A stretch of 64,000 bases of DNA, from NCBI RefSeq assembly GCF_937616625.2, contig NC_065571.1, forward strand, positions 47,291,651-47,355,650. The letters are read 5' to 3'. Below, one piece after another: positions 19,020 through 30,887 of the stretch. This stretch comes from Mercurialis annua. Lineage: Eukaryota > Streptophyta > Magnoliopsida > Malpighiales > Euphorbiaceae. Under the pieces are notes generated by a model, which did not search any database, was not told the origin of the DNA, and saw only the letters and a program-made list of their open reading frames with translations. Position numbers and translations under genes: made by a program. Within the stretch, counting starts at the first letter, position 1. Every line of letters starts with the position of its first letter.

Positions 19020-19697
19020 GGACATAAGACACTGAAAATCAGCTTCACATTCATTAAGATGAAGATGATGCAGGTAGCTTTTCAATTGACGATTGTTTAA
19101 GGAGTAAAAAAAGGTCATTCCGATTTCGACAAAATTTGATCATACTGACCCCTGAACTTATTTATACTATACAATTTTGTCCTTAAACGACCTAAACTAG
19201 AAAATGTTGGCTCTTAATTGATCAAAATAAAAGTAAATTATTTGCCACCGTTTGTTTCTTATTTAATTTACTTGTTCCTTGATGTAATAAGCCTTGTCTA
19301 ATCCAAGAAAATTGATAATACATAAAATTTAGTATCATAAACTGAGAGACAGAGAGGGAGAGACAAGAATTTGCAAACATTCATAATAAGGAGAATAGTG
19401 ATAATGTGATAGGTTTAGTTCGCAGATGACGTGATATACTGAGTCTACCTAAGAATCTCTTCATAATAAGGATTACTTTCACAATTATTAACAGAAAGTA
19501 CATTCATTTGAAAGGACTCAACTCAAGGCCTATTCTATAAACATGGCTGCTGTATTTTTACCTCACAACATCCGATCCCTCCGAACAACACCAAACAACT
19601 CATTGCTGATACCAGAAAGTGTCGTGATTGCCTGTAACCCGCTGTCATCGCGAGAGAGACGAAGAAATTAGGGAGAGGAAGTAAACCTGTCGCAGCA
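19020..19697. other. Intergenic, includes 3' UTR of response regulator
   Basis: No gene seen. The portion adjoining 19697 is the expected 3' untranslated region of the minus-strand response regulator. No polyadenylation signal could be assigned with confidence. Confidence 0.4.
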
Positions 19698-22600
19698 TTA
19701 GGCCACAGCAACTCCAGCAATGCGGGGTCGCCTTTCTGCTGTTCCGCTTTCTGGTATTAAGTCCATTTTAACTTTCCTTTTCGTACCTGTTTTGGATACA
19801 GGGGGAACCGGCTTAACATAGCTTCTCAACTTCTGCAAATCTTTTTGTTGAAGTGGTTTTTGAAGGAAATCTTCAGCGCCATTTGCAAGACATCTGTTGA
19901 GCACAAAACATGGAAGACAATGCCATCTGATTATGTAAAATTCATACAAGGTCTGCCTTTCCACATAATTTAAACAAGAGTGTCATATATATTTCTATTC
20001 TTTGTTTCCCCATATCATAGGAAAAGAGCCCGTACGTAGCAAACTTAGAAAAGTACTCGGTGTAAAATTAACATTAATGTTTAGATGCAGAATACTAGGT
20101 TTGACGGGCCATAACTTTTGACCGAGTCGGAATTACAGAGCCATAATATATCAAATCAAAACTGATTCAGAGATCTACATTACTTACCGGGATTACATGT
20201 AACCGGCTGACTTTCGCCCCAAAATCCATCATTTAAAACACTTTTTGACTGTCAAAGATTTATCTCATTAATTTAATATTTTAATTATTTGTTTAGATTT
20301 AGTTTATTTTTCTATTGTCATTAGGGTTACTGTTTACACCTAGAAATGTTTTATTTAGTTAATTTCAGGATCATATACTATTACAGAATTTTACCTCTTA
20401 TATTATATTTTAGTTTTCCATTTTGTTGCATCATGTGTTAAAAAAAGCTTTACTACTTTGTCTGTTTGTCGGAAATAAGCTGTGAAGAAACTCCTTTGAT
20501 AGAAGTATAACAACACAGCATGACAGCTTGTATGCAGATTTAGTCAGATAATTAAGGTTGAATACTACACTCATCCTCTCTGGAAACATTTGATCGGCGT
20601 CATCTAAGGATGATTGATCCATTTAATTTTCGAAATCTCAGTATGATTTATGTCTCCGGAAATTTCATGTACTGAGCCATTTTAAGACATGGACATTACT
20701 TACAGAGAAAGTACCTACTAACAGAAGATCCCATCATTTCTTTAATGTTACTGATCCAAGCAACTTATTCTAGAAAATTTCAGTTTTACTTTTCACTTTC
20801 TCTCGACGATGTTGCCATCCACAAGAATACCCAAAAAAACCTAGTCATTATAGTATTTCATTGTCTATTCCAAAGGATGTTCATTACTAATTAGAATTTT
20901 CCATTAAGTAAATTAATTGCCTCACTGAAGTTTTATTTAGTTTTATATTGTGCAGCTGATTTTGAGAACTAAAACTATCCTGAACATACGAAATGTTTTA
21001 CAGAAGTTTCAATGAAGCTCTTAGAAGCACAAAAACGAAAGTGAGTTTTAGCATCCTTATATATCTATCCATGCATCATTTATAAACACTAACCCAGCAA
21101 TTAAGATTTCATGGAGAGCACCACAGGATATTTCAAATAATATAGAAACTAAAACAGCTATATATGCTAGACTTTCAGGTGATTATACTCATGAGTCATG
21201 CCACTGTAACAAGAAATACATGTTAGATGAATACCTGCTGATTCTCTGCGGATCATATTCAGATGATATTATCACAACAGGAATGGATTTCACATGGCTA
21301 TTCTCCTGAGGATAAATAAAAAAGGACTTGTTTCAAAAACTGAGAGTAAGAATTATAAAAATTCGAGCATGCAACCAACCACATGGAATCTAAATCTTCC
21401 AAGCGAAAAGATTTTTAAGTTAAAAACTTGAGCCATCGGTTAAGAAGAGATGCGCTAGCCTCGTACCTTCACCGCCATGAGAAGGTCATATCCATTCATC
21501 TCAGGCATACAATAGTCAGTAAGGATTATGTCAATCCTTTGGTCCTGCAAAGAGTGCAAAATAGGTTCTCCGTGACTTTAACATATTGTAAACAGGTGTT
21601 CGACTTAGTAGTACACCTCCAACCAACTTAAAATTGAAAACAGGAAGCATGCATTTCCATGAGAACATAAAACAGTCAATAAAATTGATCCCCTGGCTTC
21701 AACTTACGATATTAATAAAAACTTTATAAAACTCATTAGAAGCCAAAGCCATCAGCAAATTTACCACAACAAGGAGGTCACAACTTACATCCCAATTGAC
21801 CTTTACTTTATATAATTTTCTAGTTTATCTCTTGGCATTTTTTTATGATTAAGGCTGAATAGCCAATGCGTAAATTTCAAGCTCGCAATTTTTGAAATAA
21901 TCAGCCCCAAATAACCACAACATCAGTGCACAGAACCTCAATCCACAAAACTGCAGCACAATCAAAAGACAAACCACAGTGAAAGTTATAAACGACGAGA
22001 ATTTATCCCAGTCGAAATGAAATGATTCATAACTTATACAATATGATATGTGATCCTGAACAGAGATGCATTTTTTAGCAAGTTTAAGAATTAGTACAAG
22101 AACAGTACTATCCTCATTATATCATTCATTAAGCATTAATGCAACCCAATAATTATAAGTAGCAAGGTCTATAACAGTCCACACAGTCCCTAACCATAGA
22201 AATGATTCATAAATTCATGAATGAAATCAGAAACCTTTTATCATAAATGTCAGAAGAAAGAATTAAAATATCTTGTCAAATAATTACAGTAAAAGCTGTG
22301 GGCTCTCCACTATCTACAGTTTGCCTTTAGAAAACCTAGCATTATGGGCCAGGTAAGACATCATGAAAGCTAAATCCCACTCAAAATCCAAACCCCAATA
22401 ATTGCCTTCATTTTTTGCTTAATGCATTCAACACTGCTGATTTAAAATCAAAAAGATTCAAACTTTTATCAAAATTTAGCATTTAAAGATGGAAGAGCTT
22501 ATTTTTTTTGTCAATTTTACCTATCTCACAGCTTTGAGTATAATTTTGGTCACCTTATAAAAAATTTTGAACTCCGTTACTGTTACATACTCATATTAAC

Positions 22601-22996
22601 TTCCTTAGAACAAGAAGAAAAAAATACTTACATTATAAGTAGAAGGTGTGTCAACTTTATCTTGACACAAACCAAGAACTTCCATTGCTTTTTTGCCACT
22701 ATCAACACTAGTAACTGCATTTAACATATATATAATCGAAAAATAAACACTCATTAATTCATCAATCATTCTAACAAAAACACCCACTTCAAAAACAAAA
22801 TAAAATAAATATTACAACTTCATTTTCAAGAAAAGTAGACACCTTTAAAAGCTGCTTTCTTGAGGTGCCTCTCAACAACTTTTCTGTCAAGAAAGCAGTC
22901 ATCAACAGAAAGAACATGAATGGAAGGAGCAGCACTGTCATACTCACCACTCCCACCGCCGCCGCCGCCGCTGCCGTGCTGCTGCTGCTCCTCCAT
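19698..22996 (-). CDS. Type-A response regulator (cytokinin two-component signalling), 5 exons
   Basis: Receiver-domain protein expected to take phosphate from histidine phosphotransfer proteins and damp cytokinin signalling; type-A members lack a DNA-binding output domain. Exons: 22996-22843, 22714-22632, 21544-21467, 21305-21235 and 19893-19698. Introns are GT-AG and phases agree, giving 193 residues. Receiver residues: acidic pair D32-D33 in HVLSVDD, phospho-acceptor D89 in ILTDYCMPEM, and K141 in LQKPL. The sequence VTSVDSGKKAMEVLGL follows beta-2. The N terminus carries QQQ and a GGGGGG run from triplet repeats. The basic, Ser/Pro-containing C tail (KTGTKRKVKMD) is short, as in type-A ARR8/ARR9-like proteins. 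Introns 2 and 4 are over 1 kb. Start is the only suitable ATG upstream of the receiver. Broken copies of exons 1-2 lie at 26.6-28.6 kb. Confidence 0.93.
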
Positions 22997-23230
22997 GACT
23001 GGCTCAGCCAGTGAATGTTTTGAAGAGGAAATGGAAGAAGAAAGTAAGAGGGAAGAGCAGAGGAGGTTAATATAGAAAAAAGGAGGATCAGAAAGTGTTA
23101 GTGGGATAATGGTGGTGGGGTCCAGAGGAGTGGGAATGGTGGTGGTGGTGGTGGTAGGGAAAAGGGATTACAAGAATAGATTGAGTTGTCGGGGTGAGAA
23201 TCTTTCTCTCTGGACCCTTCTTCACCTGAT
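22997..23230 (-). promoter_or_regulatory. Response-regulator 5' leader/promoter with GGT microsatellite
   Basis: Upstream region of the response regulator. On the minus strand TTTTTCTATATTAACC near 23078-23063 is a reasonable TATA-like site, about 75 bp from the ATG. A (GGT)n microsatellite spans about 23137-23156 on the plus strand. The 5' portion of this block is also present in the broken copies downstream, so the duplication included promoter sequence. Confidence 0.45.
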
Positions 23231-24062
23231 CTTTCACTGCAGAGAAGACCATTTGAATCCACTATTTAAAATATACCATGGCTGAATCATCTAAAATTAT
23301 TTTATATTTTTAACTTTTGAAATCATGAATTTTACTTTTTACTCATTTTATTAAGTTGGAATCTCTTGGTTTAAAAAATGTTCAAATATGTTCTTTATAT
23401 TTTACATCGTAATCTCAATTTTTTTTTATATTTTTTAAAATACTAAAGGCTTATTCATAAAAAAATAATAGTAGAAGTTAGTTTAGACTACAACTTCACT
23501 TGGCTGGAGGTAGTTAGGTGAGAAAAGTTATACTTCCCGAAAAATAGCCAGATTTTATTGCCTCATTCAACTTATGCGTTTTACTTTCCGAAAAATTAGG
23601 AGTTTGACTTTCTTTTAATTAGGGAAGTATATGATTGTTTACGTATATACCACAAAAAGTGAAAATAATTATTTCAAAATGAAAAAGTTTTTAAAAATAC
23701 TCCACGTTTTTTTCTAAATTTATGTTTTTATTCTTGGTTTTAAAATAATTATAATTTTACTCTGTTATCATATAGGTAACATCATATTATCATCTCGTTA
23801 TCATAATTGTTCTATATTTTTTTCATGTAGATATCATATATTATTATAACCTTATCATTTTATTATCATAAAATTTTATCATTCTATTATCTTCACATTA
23901 TAATCTCGTTATCATAATTTTTTTGTAATATTTTTTTCATGTAGATATCATATTATCATATACTGTTATCATAATCTTAACATTTTATTATCATAATTTT
24001 TTTTTCATACTATTATCATTGTATTATCATAATCATATAATGTGATGATACCGATATGATAA
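23231..24062. other. Intergenic: MITE fragment and TATCAT-rich simple repeat
   Basis: 23500-23640 resembles the element at 62746-63128 (shared CTTCCCGAAAAATAGC and TTCAACTTATGCG motifs). From about 23760 to 24062 the sequence is a degenerate mixture of TTATCATA and TCATGTAGATATCATA units. The same motif resumes after the CACTA element at 25058-25160, so that element inserted into it. Confidence 0.5.
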
Positions 24063-25057
24063 CACTACTAAAAAACTGTGTTTTACCGACAGATTTTAGC
24101 GACGGATTCAAAATCCGTCGCTAAATATTTTTTACCGACGGATTTAGCGACGGATATGAAATCCGTCGCTAAATTGTCATTTAAATTGGCGGGAGTGTTC
24201 CCGCCAACATTAGCGACGGAAAATCCGTCGCTAAAGTTGGCGGGAACACTCCCGCCAATTATTTTTGATGTATTTAGCGACGGATTTATTTTACCGACGG
24301 ATTTAAATCCGTCGCTAATTACCGACGGATTTTAGCGACGGATTTAAATCCGTCACTAATTTAAAAAAAATAAAAAAATCGTAAAAAAATTATTAAATTA
24401 AATAATTTTTAAAAAAAATTATTTAGAAAAATAATTATTATTTTTTTAATTATATATAATATTATTTAAATATAACATAAATATATATGAAATATATATA
24501 TTGAAAACATTGTTATTTATTTATTTATTTATTAATAATTATTTAAAATAACTATTAATTATAAAAAATAATTATCTTAAAATGTGGGAGGAAGTATTTG
24601 TCATTTTTAAGTTACATTTAAATATAAATAGACATATATATATAACAAGAAGCTGAGCTGGTTCAGGTGGAGATACGCGCGGGAGAATTTCAAAGTTAAA
24701 GAGCAATGAGTGGGAGCAATGGGAAGGATGGGTGACCTACTGGGAAGTTTGTAAAAATTGCGAGTGAGTGATGGAGCCAACAGATGGGTAACCGAGGGCG
24801 ACGGGTGGGCGACGGAGGGTGACGGAGTGTGACGGGTGTGTGACCGATTAAATAATAATAATTTTTTTTACGATTTAATTTTTTTTATTTTTTGGTAATT
24901 AGCGACGGATTTAAATCCGTCGCTAAAATCCGTCGGCAATTTCTGAAAACTCTGTTGCCAAATTTTTTGGTCCGTCGCCAAAAATTTAGCGACGAGGATT
25001 TTTGGAAAATCCGTTGGGAAACGTTTTCCCGACGGATTTCATGCTTTTAATACAGTG
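24063..25057. mobile_element. Non-autonomous CACTA (En/Spm-type) element
   Basis: Left terminus CACTACTAAAAAACTG; right terminus ends TTTTAATACAGTG, its imperfect inverse. Subterminal regions carry many short inverted and direct copies of TTAGCGACGGATTT and its complement, the arrangement that transposase binds in CACTA elements. No transposase frame. A 3-bp target duplication is not obvious (TAA left, GTA right), so the ends may be slightly eroded. Confidence 0.75.
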
Positions 25058-25251
25058 GTATTCATATGGTAATCAGACACTTTTTTTAATAAAAAATTAT
25101 TTTTCTTTATAGTGTTATGATACTGACATGATAATACAGTGTCACTCATATCATAATAAGAAGCTATTTCTTTTGCAGAAAATTATTTTTAATGCAGGTT
25201 TTTAGATCTAAAATTGAGAAAATTTAAGAACAATTTATTTAGATATGAAAG

Positions 25252-25553
25252 CAGTGTTTTAAAAACCGGACCGGACCGGCCGGTCGGACCGGTTGAACCG
25301 CGGATCGGCCAGTGGTCCGGTCTGAAACTGCAAAAAATCGGATCTTTTGGTTGGACCGGGTTGGACCGGTTGAACCGGTAAAACCGGATGTTGAACCGGA
25401 TCGGACCGGATTGAACCGGTAAAAAACCGGTGAACCAGAATTTTTTTTAAATTTATCAAACCGGTTGAACCGGTCATTGAACCGGTTCAACCGGTTGAAC
25501 CGGAAACCGATGGCCTCACCGGTTCGGCCACCGGTTCGGTTTTTAAAACACTG
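25252..25553. mobile_element. hAT-type MITE made of ACCGGTT repeats
   Basis: The 302-bp element begins CAGTGTTTTAAAAACCGG and ends CGGTTTTTAAAACACTG, a near-perfect inverse. A perfect 8-bp target duplication TATGAAAG flanks it (25244-25251 and 25554-25561), diagnostic of the hAT superfamily. The interior is a degenerate GGACCGGTTGAACCGG array. Frames on both strands are repeat artefacts. Confidence 0.9.
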
Positions 25554-25654
25554 TATGAAAGTTAAAATAAATCGTATCAATCACCACGAGTTGAGGAAAA
25601 AACTGCTAAAATCAAATATAAAAAACGGCGGAGTGATGGCGGAACGAAACGGCA

Positions 25655-25820
25655 GATCGATGAATTAACGATGAAGAAGAAGTTAATAAAAATAGAGAAA
25701 AAATAAAAAAAAAGAGAAAGAAAAAGAAGAAAATGACGAAAAAAATGACGAAAAAAGGAATAAAGAAAAAGAAAAGGTAATGAAGAAGAAAGAGAAAGAA
25801 AAAAAGAAAAAAAATTTGTC
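25655..25820. repeat. Purine-rich GAAAAAGA tract
   Basis: About 165 bases almost entirely A and G on the plus strand (AAGAAGAAAATGACGAAAAA and similar). Simple sequence; the minus-strand frame through it (Phe/Leu/Ser-rich) is not a credible gene. Confidence 0.6.
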
Positions 25821-26668
25821 ATTTTAAGAATAAAAAAAATTTAGTTAGGGTAAAATAATTATAAAAGGTAGGTATAGTTATAATATAAATAGGTGTTAGA
25901 GTAAAAAAAATAAAAACATTAAAATAGTGATGTATTTTTTTGTTTTTTTTATCGAGGTATCATATTACTTTTAAAAGTGGAGTTTTCTAATTTTCTCTCT
26001 TTTTTAGGCGAACCCAAGTTTAGCCCGAACTTGGTCTAGGCTTTATATTTATTAATCAAACCCGGTCTGAATATGGTATGGGCTTTATATTTATTAATCA
26101 AACCCAATCTTATATTCTATATATGCAGGGACTGACCAAGTTTTTCGGGCTTATATAGTAAAATTACACAAAAGTAAAATATACATCCGTCCATAAAATT
26201 ATGGGCTTTTCAGACTCGGAACGAATTTAAAAAAAAATTATTGTCCAAATTATGCCCAAAGGTGAACTGGTCTGGGCAAGCCGGGAAGGACCCTAGGCCC
26301 ATGCACAATTATAGACTTTGGCAACATGTTGACCGATTCATCTCGAAGTTGTCACCTAACAAGACTCAGATACATTTTATACCCGTGTTGGACATATAAG
26401 ATATATTGCATGATGCAATGAAATTCTAAGTCCGGAATAGGTTCATAAATGTGTGTAAATCTTTATTAAATTTATTTATTTTTCGAAATACTCATTTATT
26501 TATCATAAAATATCATATTACAACATCTATTACATTAAAAATTCTACAACTATTAAAGCTGGAATATACATTAAAATTAAATAAAAATTTCTAGGTCCGC
26601 TACTGTTGCACAGATTCATATTTACTTTCTAAAAATAAAAATCAAGAAGAACAAGAAAAAATACATAT

Positions 26669-27002
26669 ATTATAAGTAGAAGATGTGTCAACCTGATCTT
26701 GACAAAAACTAAGAACTTCCATTGATTTCTTTTCAATATCAACATTAGTAATTGCATTTAATATATACAATTCAAAAATAAACACTCAATCAAAAAAGAA
26801 ATGCCCATTTCGAAAATGCATATTACAACTTTATTTTCAAGAAAAGTAAAAACCATTAAAAGCTACTTACTTGAGGTGCCTCTCAACAACTTTTCTATCG
26901 AGAAAGCATTCATCAATAGAAAGAACATGAATGAAGGGACTAGCAATATCATACTCACTACCACCGTCAACCACTATGGTGTTGTTACAGCTCCTTATCC
27001 AT
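26669..27002 (-). pseudogene. Response-regulator fragment, copy A (exons 1-2)
   Basis: Matches exon 2 (26751-26669) and exon 1 (27002-26854) of the gene at 19698-22996, in the same orientation, and the similarity continues into the promoter to about 27120. Broken: the sixth codon after the ATG is a stop (ATGGATAAGGAGCTGTAA), the acceptor AG before exon 2 has become AA, and the donor after exon 2 is lost. Exons 3-5 are absent. The similarity includes the short intron, so it arose from genomic DNA and not from a processed transcript. Confidence 0.85.
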
Positions 27003-27118
27003 GATTGGCCCAATCAGTGGATGTTTAAAGAGGAAATGGATGAAGAAAGTAAGCAGAGAGAGTGGAGGAGGCTACTATAGGATAAAGAAAGATCAGAAAG
27101 TGTTAGAAAGTTAAAGAA

Positions 27119-27232
27119 ATAGGAGAAAATTCAAAGTGGGTTGCACACAAGTACTTGGAGCAGTTTAGAGCTGATCCTAATTGGTCCTTTAATGGAATAA
27201 TCCAGGTTGTGAAATTTAATCAGAAGACAAGT
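27119..27232 (+). pseudogene. LINE 3'-region fragment beside copy A
   Basis: Starts within GAAATAGGAGAAAATTCAAA and is nearly the same as 28686-28766, where it continues into a longer LINE 3' end. Here it stops near 27197, then unrelated sequence follows. Too short to name on its own; assigned by similarity to the longer copy. Confidence 0.5.
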
Positions 27233-27485
27233 ATAGGAAGGGTTAAGTCCGGAACAGAGTCATAAATGCGTGTAAATCTTTATTAAATTTATTATCTTTC
27301 GAGACACTCCTTTATTTATCATAAAATATCATATTACAACATCTATTACATCAAAAATTCTACAACTATTAAAGCTGGAATATACATTAAAATAAAAATA
27401 AAAAATTTCTAGGTCCGCTACCGTCACAGATTCATACTTACTTTCTAAAAATAAAAATCAAGAAGAACAAGAAAAAAATACATAC

Positions 27486-27568
27486 ATTATAAATAGAAGA
27501 TGTGTCAACTTGATCTTGACAAAAACTAAGAACTTCCATTGCTTTCTTTCCACTATCAACATTAGTAA
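27486..27568 (-). pseudogene. Response-regulator exon 2 fragment, copy B
   Basis: An 83-bp match to exon 2, including the intact acceptor side (CTGC on the plus strand at its right edge). Sequence to the right diverges at once into the repeated CTTTATATTTATTAATCAAA segment, so exon 1 and promoter are missing. Non-functional. Confidence 0.8.
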
Positions 27569-28228
27569 CTGCATTTAATATATTCAGCTTGAGTCTTGTC
27601 TGAGCTTTATATTTATTAATCAAACCCGGCCTAAATCTGGTATGGGCTGTATATTTATTAAACAAATTCAGCCTTATATTCTATATGTGCGGGGACTGAC
27701 CATGTTTTTTGGGCTTATATGGTAAAATTAAATAAAAGTAAAACTATAAATCCGTCCATAAAAATATGGGCTTTTTCAGACTCGGGACGAACTTAAAAAA
27801 CAATTATTGCCCAAATCATGCCCAATGTGAACGGGTCTGGGCAGGCCGAGAGGGACTTTAGACCCATGAACAAGTATAAACTTTGGCAACATGTTGATCG
27901 ATTCATCTTGAAATTGTCACCTAACAAGACTCAGATACATTCCCGTGTTGGACATATAAAATATATTGCATAGGCAATAAAATTCTAAGTCTGCAACAGA
28001 GTCATAAATGTGTGTAAATTTTTATTAAATTTATTTATTTCTCGAAACACTCCTTTATATATCATAAAATATCATATTACAACATCTATTACATCAAAAA
28101 TTCTACAACGATTAAAGCTGGAATATACATTAAAATTAAGATAAAAAATTTCTAATTCCGTTACCGTTACAGATTCATATTTACTTTCTAAAAATAAAAA
28201 TCAAGAAGAACAAGAAAAAAATACATAT

Positions 28229-28578
28229 ATTATAAATAGAAGATGTGTCAACTTGATCTTGACAAAAACCAAGAACTTCCATTGCTTTCTTTCCACTATC
28301 AACATTAGTAACTGCATTTAATATATACAATTCAAAAATAAACACTCAATCAAAAAAGAAATACCCATTTCAAAAATAAATATTACAACTTCATTTTCAA
28401 GAAAAGTAAAAACTATTGAAAGCTTATTTTTTGAGGTGCCTCTCAACACCTTTTATGTCACGAAAGCATTCATCAATAGAAAGAACTTGAATGGGAGGAG
28501 CAACACTATGGGAGGAGCAACACTATCATACTCACTACCACCACAACCACTGTGGCGCTACTACAACTCCTTCTCCAT
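28229..28578 (-). pseudogene. Response-regulator fragment, copy C (exons 1-2)
   Basis: Exon 2 match at 28311-28229 and exon 1 match at 28578-28414, with intervening intron and upstream promoter similarity to about 28680. The exon 1 frame stops at codon 6 (ATGGAGAAGGAGTTGTAG), the exon 2 donor is altered, and a short GGGAGGAGCAACACTAT duplication (28494-28526) has arisen. Exons 3-5 absent. Confidence 0.85.
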
Positions 28579-28689
28579 GACTGGATCAGCCAGTGGATGT
28601 TTAAAAAGGAAATGGAAGAAGAAAGTAAGTGGGGAGAGTAGAGGATAGAAAAAAAGGAAGATCAGAAAGTGTTCGAAAGTTAAAGAAAT

Positions 28690-29272
28690 AGGAGGAAATC
28701 CAAAATGGATTGCACACAAGTACTTGGAGCAGTTTAGAGCTGATTCTAATTGGTCCTTTAGTGGAATTTCTTAGAATGATGTTCTGGTAAGGAGAGGAGT
28801 TCCGAATTCTAATCAATCAGCTTGTTCTTTTTGTTCGGAGGTCGAATAAAGTACCCATATAGTCTTACGTTGTCGCTTTGCCGAGAGGTTTTGGTCACTA
28901 CTTCTCACTAAATGTAATGTTATATGGGTCACTCCAATGTCCTTATAAATTTTTTACAGTCGATGGATTTCTTTATCGGCGGGAAGATATCGTGATCTCT
29001 TGAAGCTTTTTTCATTTTTTGAAACTTGATATTTGTGGAAAGCAACGTGTTTTTCAGGACGAGCCGGAAGATGTTCACTCCTTAGTCTTCTTGAGTATTT
29101 GCAAAGCGGTGGAGTTTTATAGAGTCCATTTTCATGATTTTCCGTTTTCTGGAACGAAGTCTTTCATTGTATAGATTTCTTCTGCTATAATTCCTAGATT
29201 GTTTGTTTTGGCTCTTTTGCCATTCACAATTTGCGGATGAGCTAATACGCCTATCATTTATCCAAAAAAAGA
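28690..29272 (+). pseudogene. LINE (L1-type) 3' end with zf-RVT-like remnant
   Basis: Frames across 28790-29175 can be read in pieces as SACSFCSEVE, FAERFW, RYRDLL and FPFSGTKSF. This is the cysteine/His-containing C-terminal region (zf-RVT) typical of plant L1-type LINE reverse transcriptases. Stops and frameshifts interrupt it. It ends in an A-rich tail (CCAAAAAAAGAAAAAAATAT, 29261-29280). The 3'-anchored truncation and A tail are what LINE reverse transcription leaves behind. Confidence 0.6.
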
Positions 29273-29287
29273 AAAAAATATAAAATA

Positions 29288-29390
29288 ATTTTTTTTATAA
29301 TTGCGGAGGGGAGCATTTGTGGGAAAAATTGAACCAAATACTTAGCAGTTTGATGATTAGCGCTACCATTTGTGTTATGGCTCATTTGTA
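29288..29390 (-). mobile_element. tRNA-derived SINE-like sequence
   Basis: On the minus strand an A-box-like AACACAAATGGTAGCGC is followed by a B-box-like TTGGTTCAATTTTTCCC, then CCTCCGCAATTATAAAAAAA. The same 3' end occurs in the element at 37359-37462, so they are probably one family. Degenerate. Confidence 0.5.
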
Positions 29391-30887
29391 ATATTAAATA
29401 ATTTTATTAATAATATTTACAACAATTAAATTATACAAACAAATAAAATTATATAATTTTATTAAATGTTCTGGACGATATAAATAATCTTAATTGGTTA
29501 AGAATAATAATTTATATATGATAAATAATTGGACAAAAGAGAGTATTTTATATAAAATATAATTTACTTTTATGTTTTGGTTTTTAAAAAATTAAAAGAG
29601 ATAAAAGAAAATAAATATACATAATTGTGGAGTGACTTAAAATTTTAAATTAAAGATTATAATCTTGTGTAAGAGACAATTGTAATCAAGTTAAAGACCA
29701 AATAAGGAAAGCATAGATTTGTAAACTTCAAAACAAAAAAGCATAAAAATGTAATGACTTTATTACTAGCGTACAAATGATATGCGGGGCCATTTATTTA
29801 TATAGTTTTTTAAAATTCCCAAAAATTAATTTAAATATTATGATATGTTAATTTTATAGTTGATTATAAATATATGCAACCTTCAATTTATACCTATTTA
29901 GTGGGAACATGATCATCATTTTAAACTCACAAAACGAAACAATGGGTTTATAGCAGCTAATGCTAAGTAGAGATGGCGGCTGGTGATACTCAAAATTGCA
30001 AGTGAACAATATTAATAAAATAAATAATAAAATGATAAGAAAAAGTCGATTTTCAGAGAATTGAATTTAATATCAAAATAATTATTTGAACTAAAAAGAA
30101 CAAGATTTATGTGATTTTTAATTAAAACTAATAAAAATAGAAAATAATAATTTAAAGAAACAACAATAGAGACAAATAACTCAGAATATTATTTTGTATA
30201 AATTATCAACACCTTAAAAATATAGTTTATAACAATCAATTTTAATTATTACATGCAATGGAGGATAGATCGAAGATACTAGTTTAATATTCTTATCTTA
30301 TTGATAGCTTATTAACTAGAAATCAATTATTCCAAATTATCCTTATGTCACGATTACTGAATAATAGAAAATAATTAGAATCATAATTAATGCATTATTG
30401 ATTAGTTATATATCCACATAGGCCACATAATATAAACATGATGGTCAGACCATGCTTCGTAATTATGCCTTGATTATTTTTTCCGATTAAATTGCTTAAA
30501 TTCCCTCATCACAATTTATTCTAATTTCAAGTGATTGTTGATCAAGTAATCACAAGCAATACCTCGATAACGAAGGATTGTATTAACAAAGATAGATAGA
30601 AGATTAATTTTCATATTTTAAACCTAACATACATACTAATTACAATATTTCAAGTCAACTAATTTAGCTAAACATATTTGAATTAATTAAACAATTAATA
30701 ATAATAAACATAATTAAAATAAGAGATTGAAATAATAATACTTGAATAAAAATCTGAAAATATTCCGAACACAAGCCTTCGAATCAAAATTTCGAAGGTT
30801 TAAGTCTTGAAATAAATCTAAGGACTAAAATAAAATTAACCTAACACAACTTTTTTGTGAATAAAAAAATAATGAAAAACAATACAT
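29391..30887. other. Intergenic, non-coding, possible left part of a large repeat
   Basis: AT-rich with no protein frame of note. From about 29984 (TGATACTCAAAATTGCAAGTG) the texture changes and stays homogeneous to about 31640, which may be one long non-coding element, but no termini or target duplication could be established. Confidence 0.35.

Larger units (their letters stand above)
26017..28690. repeat. Tandemly repeated block carrying response-regulator fragments
   Basis: Several segments recur in the same order. A segment with CTTTATATTTATTAATCAAA occurs at about 26040-26400 and 27595-27960. A segment beginning near AAATGTGTGTAAATC occurs at about 26450, 27265 and 28005, spaced about 815 and 740 bp. 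A response-regulator-derived segment follows each of the latter. The arrangement is a tandem triplication with internal deletions. The middle unit lacks the exon 1 part. Confidence 0.75.

Noticed and set aside
25577..25822. Phe/Ser-rich minus-strand membrane protein
   Set aside because: Translation of a purine-rich simple-sequence tract.
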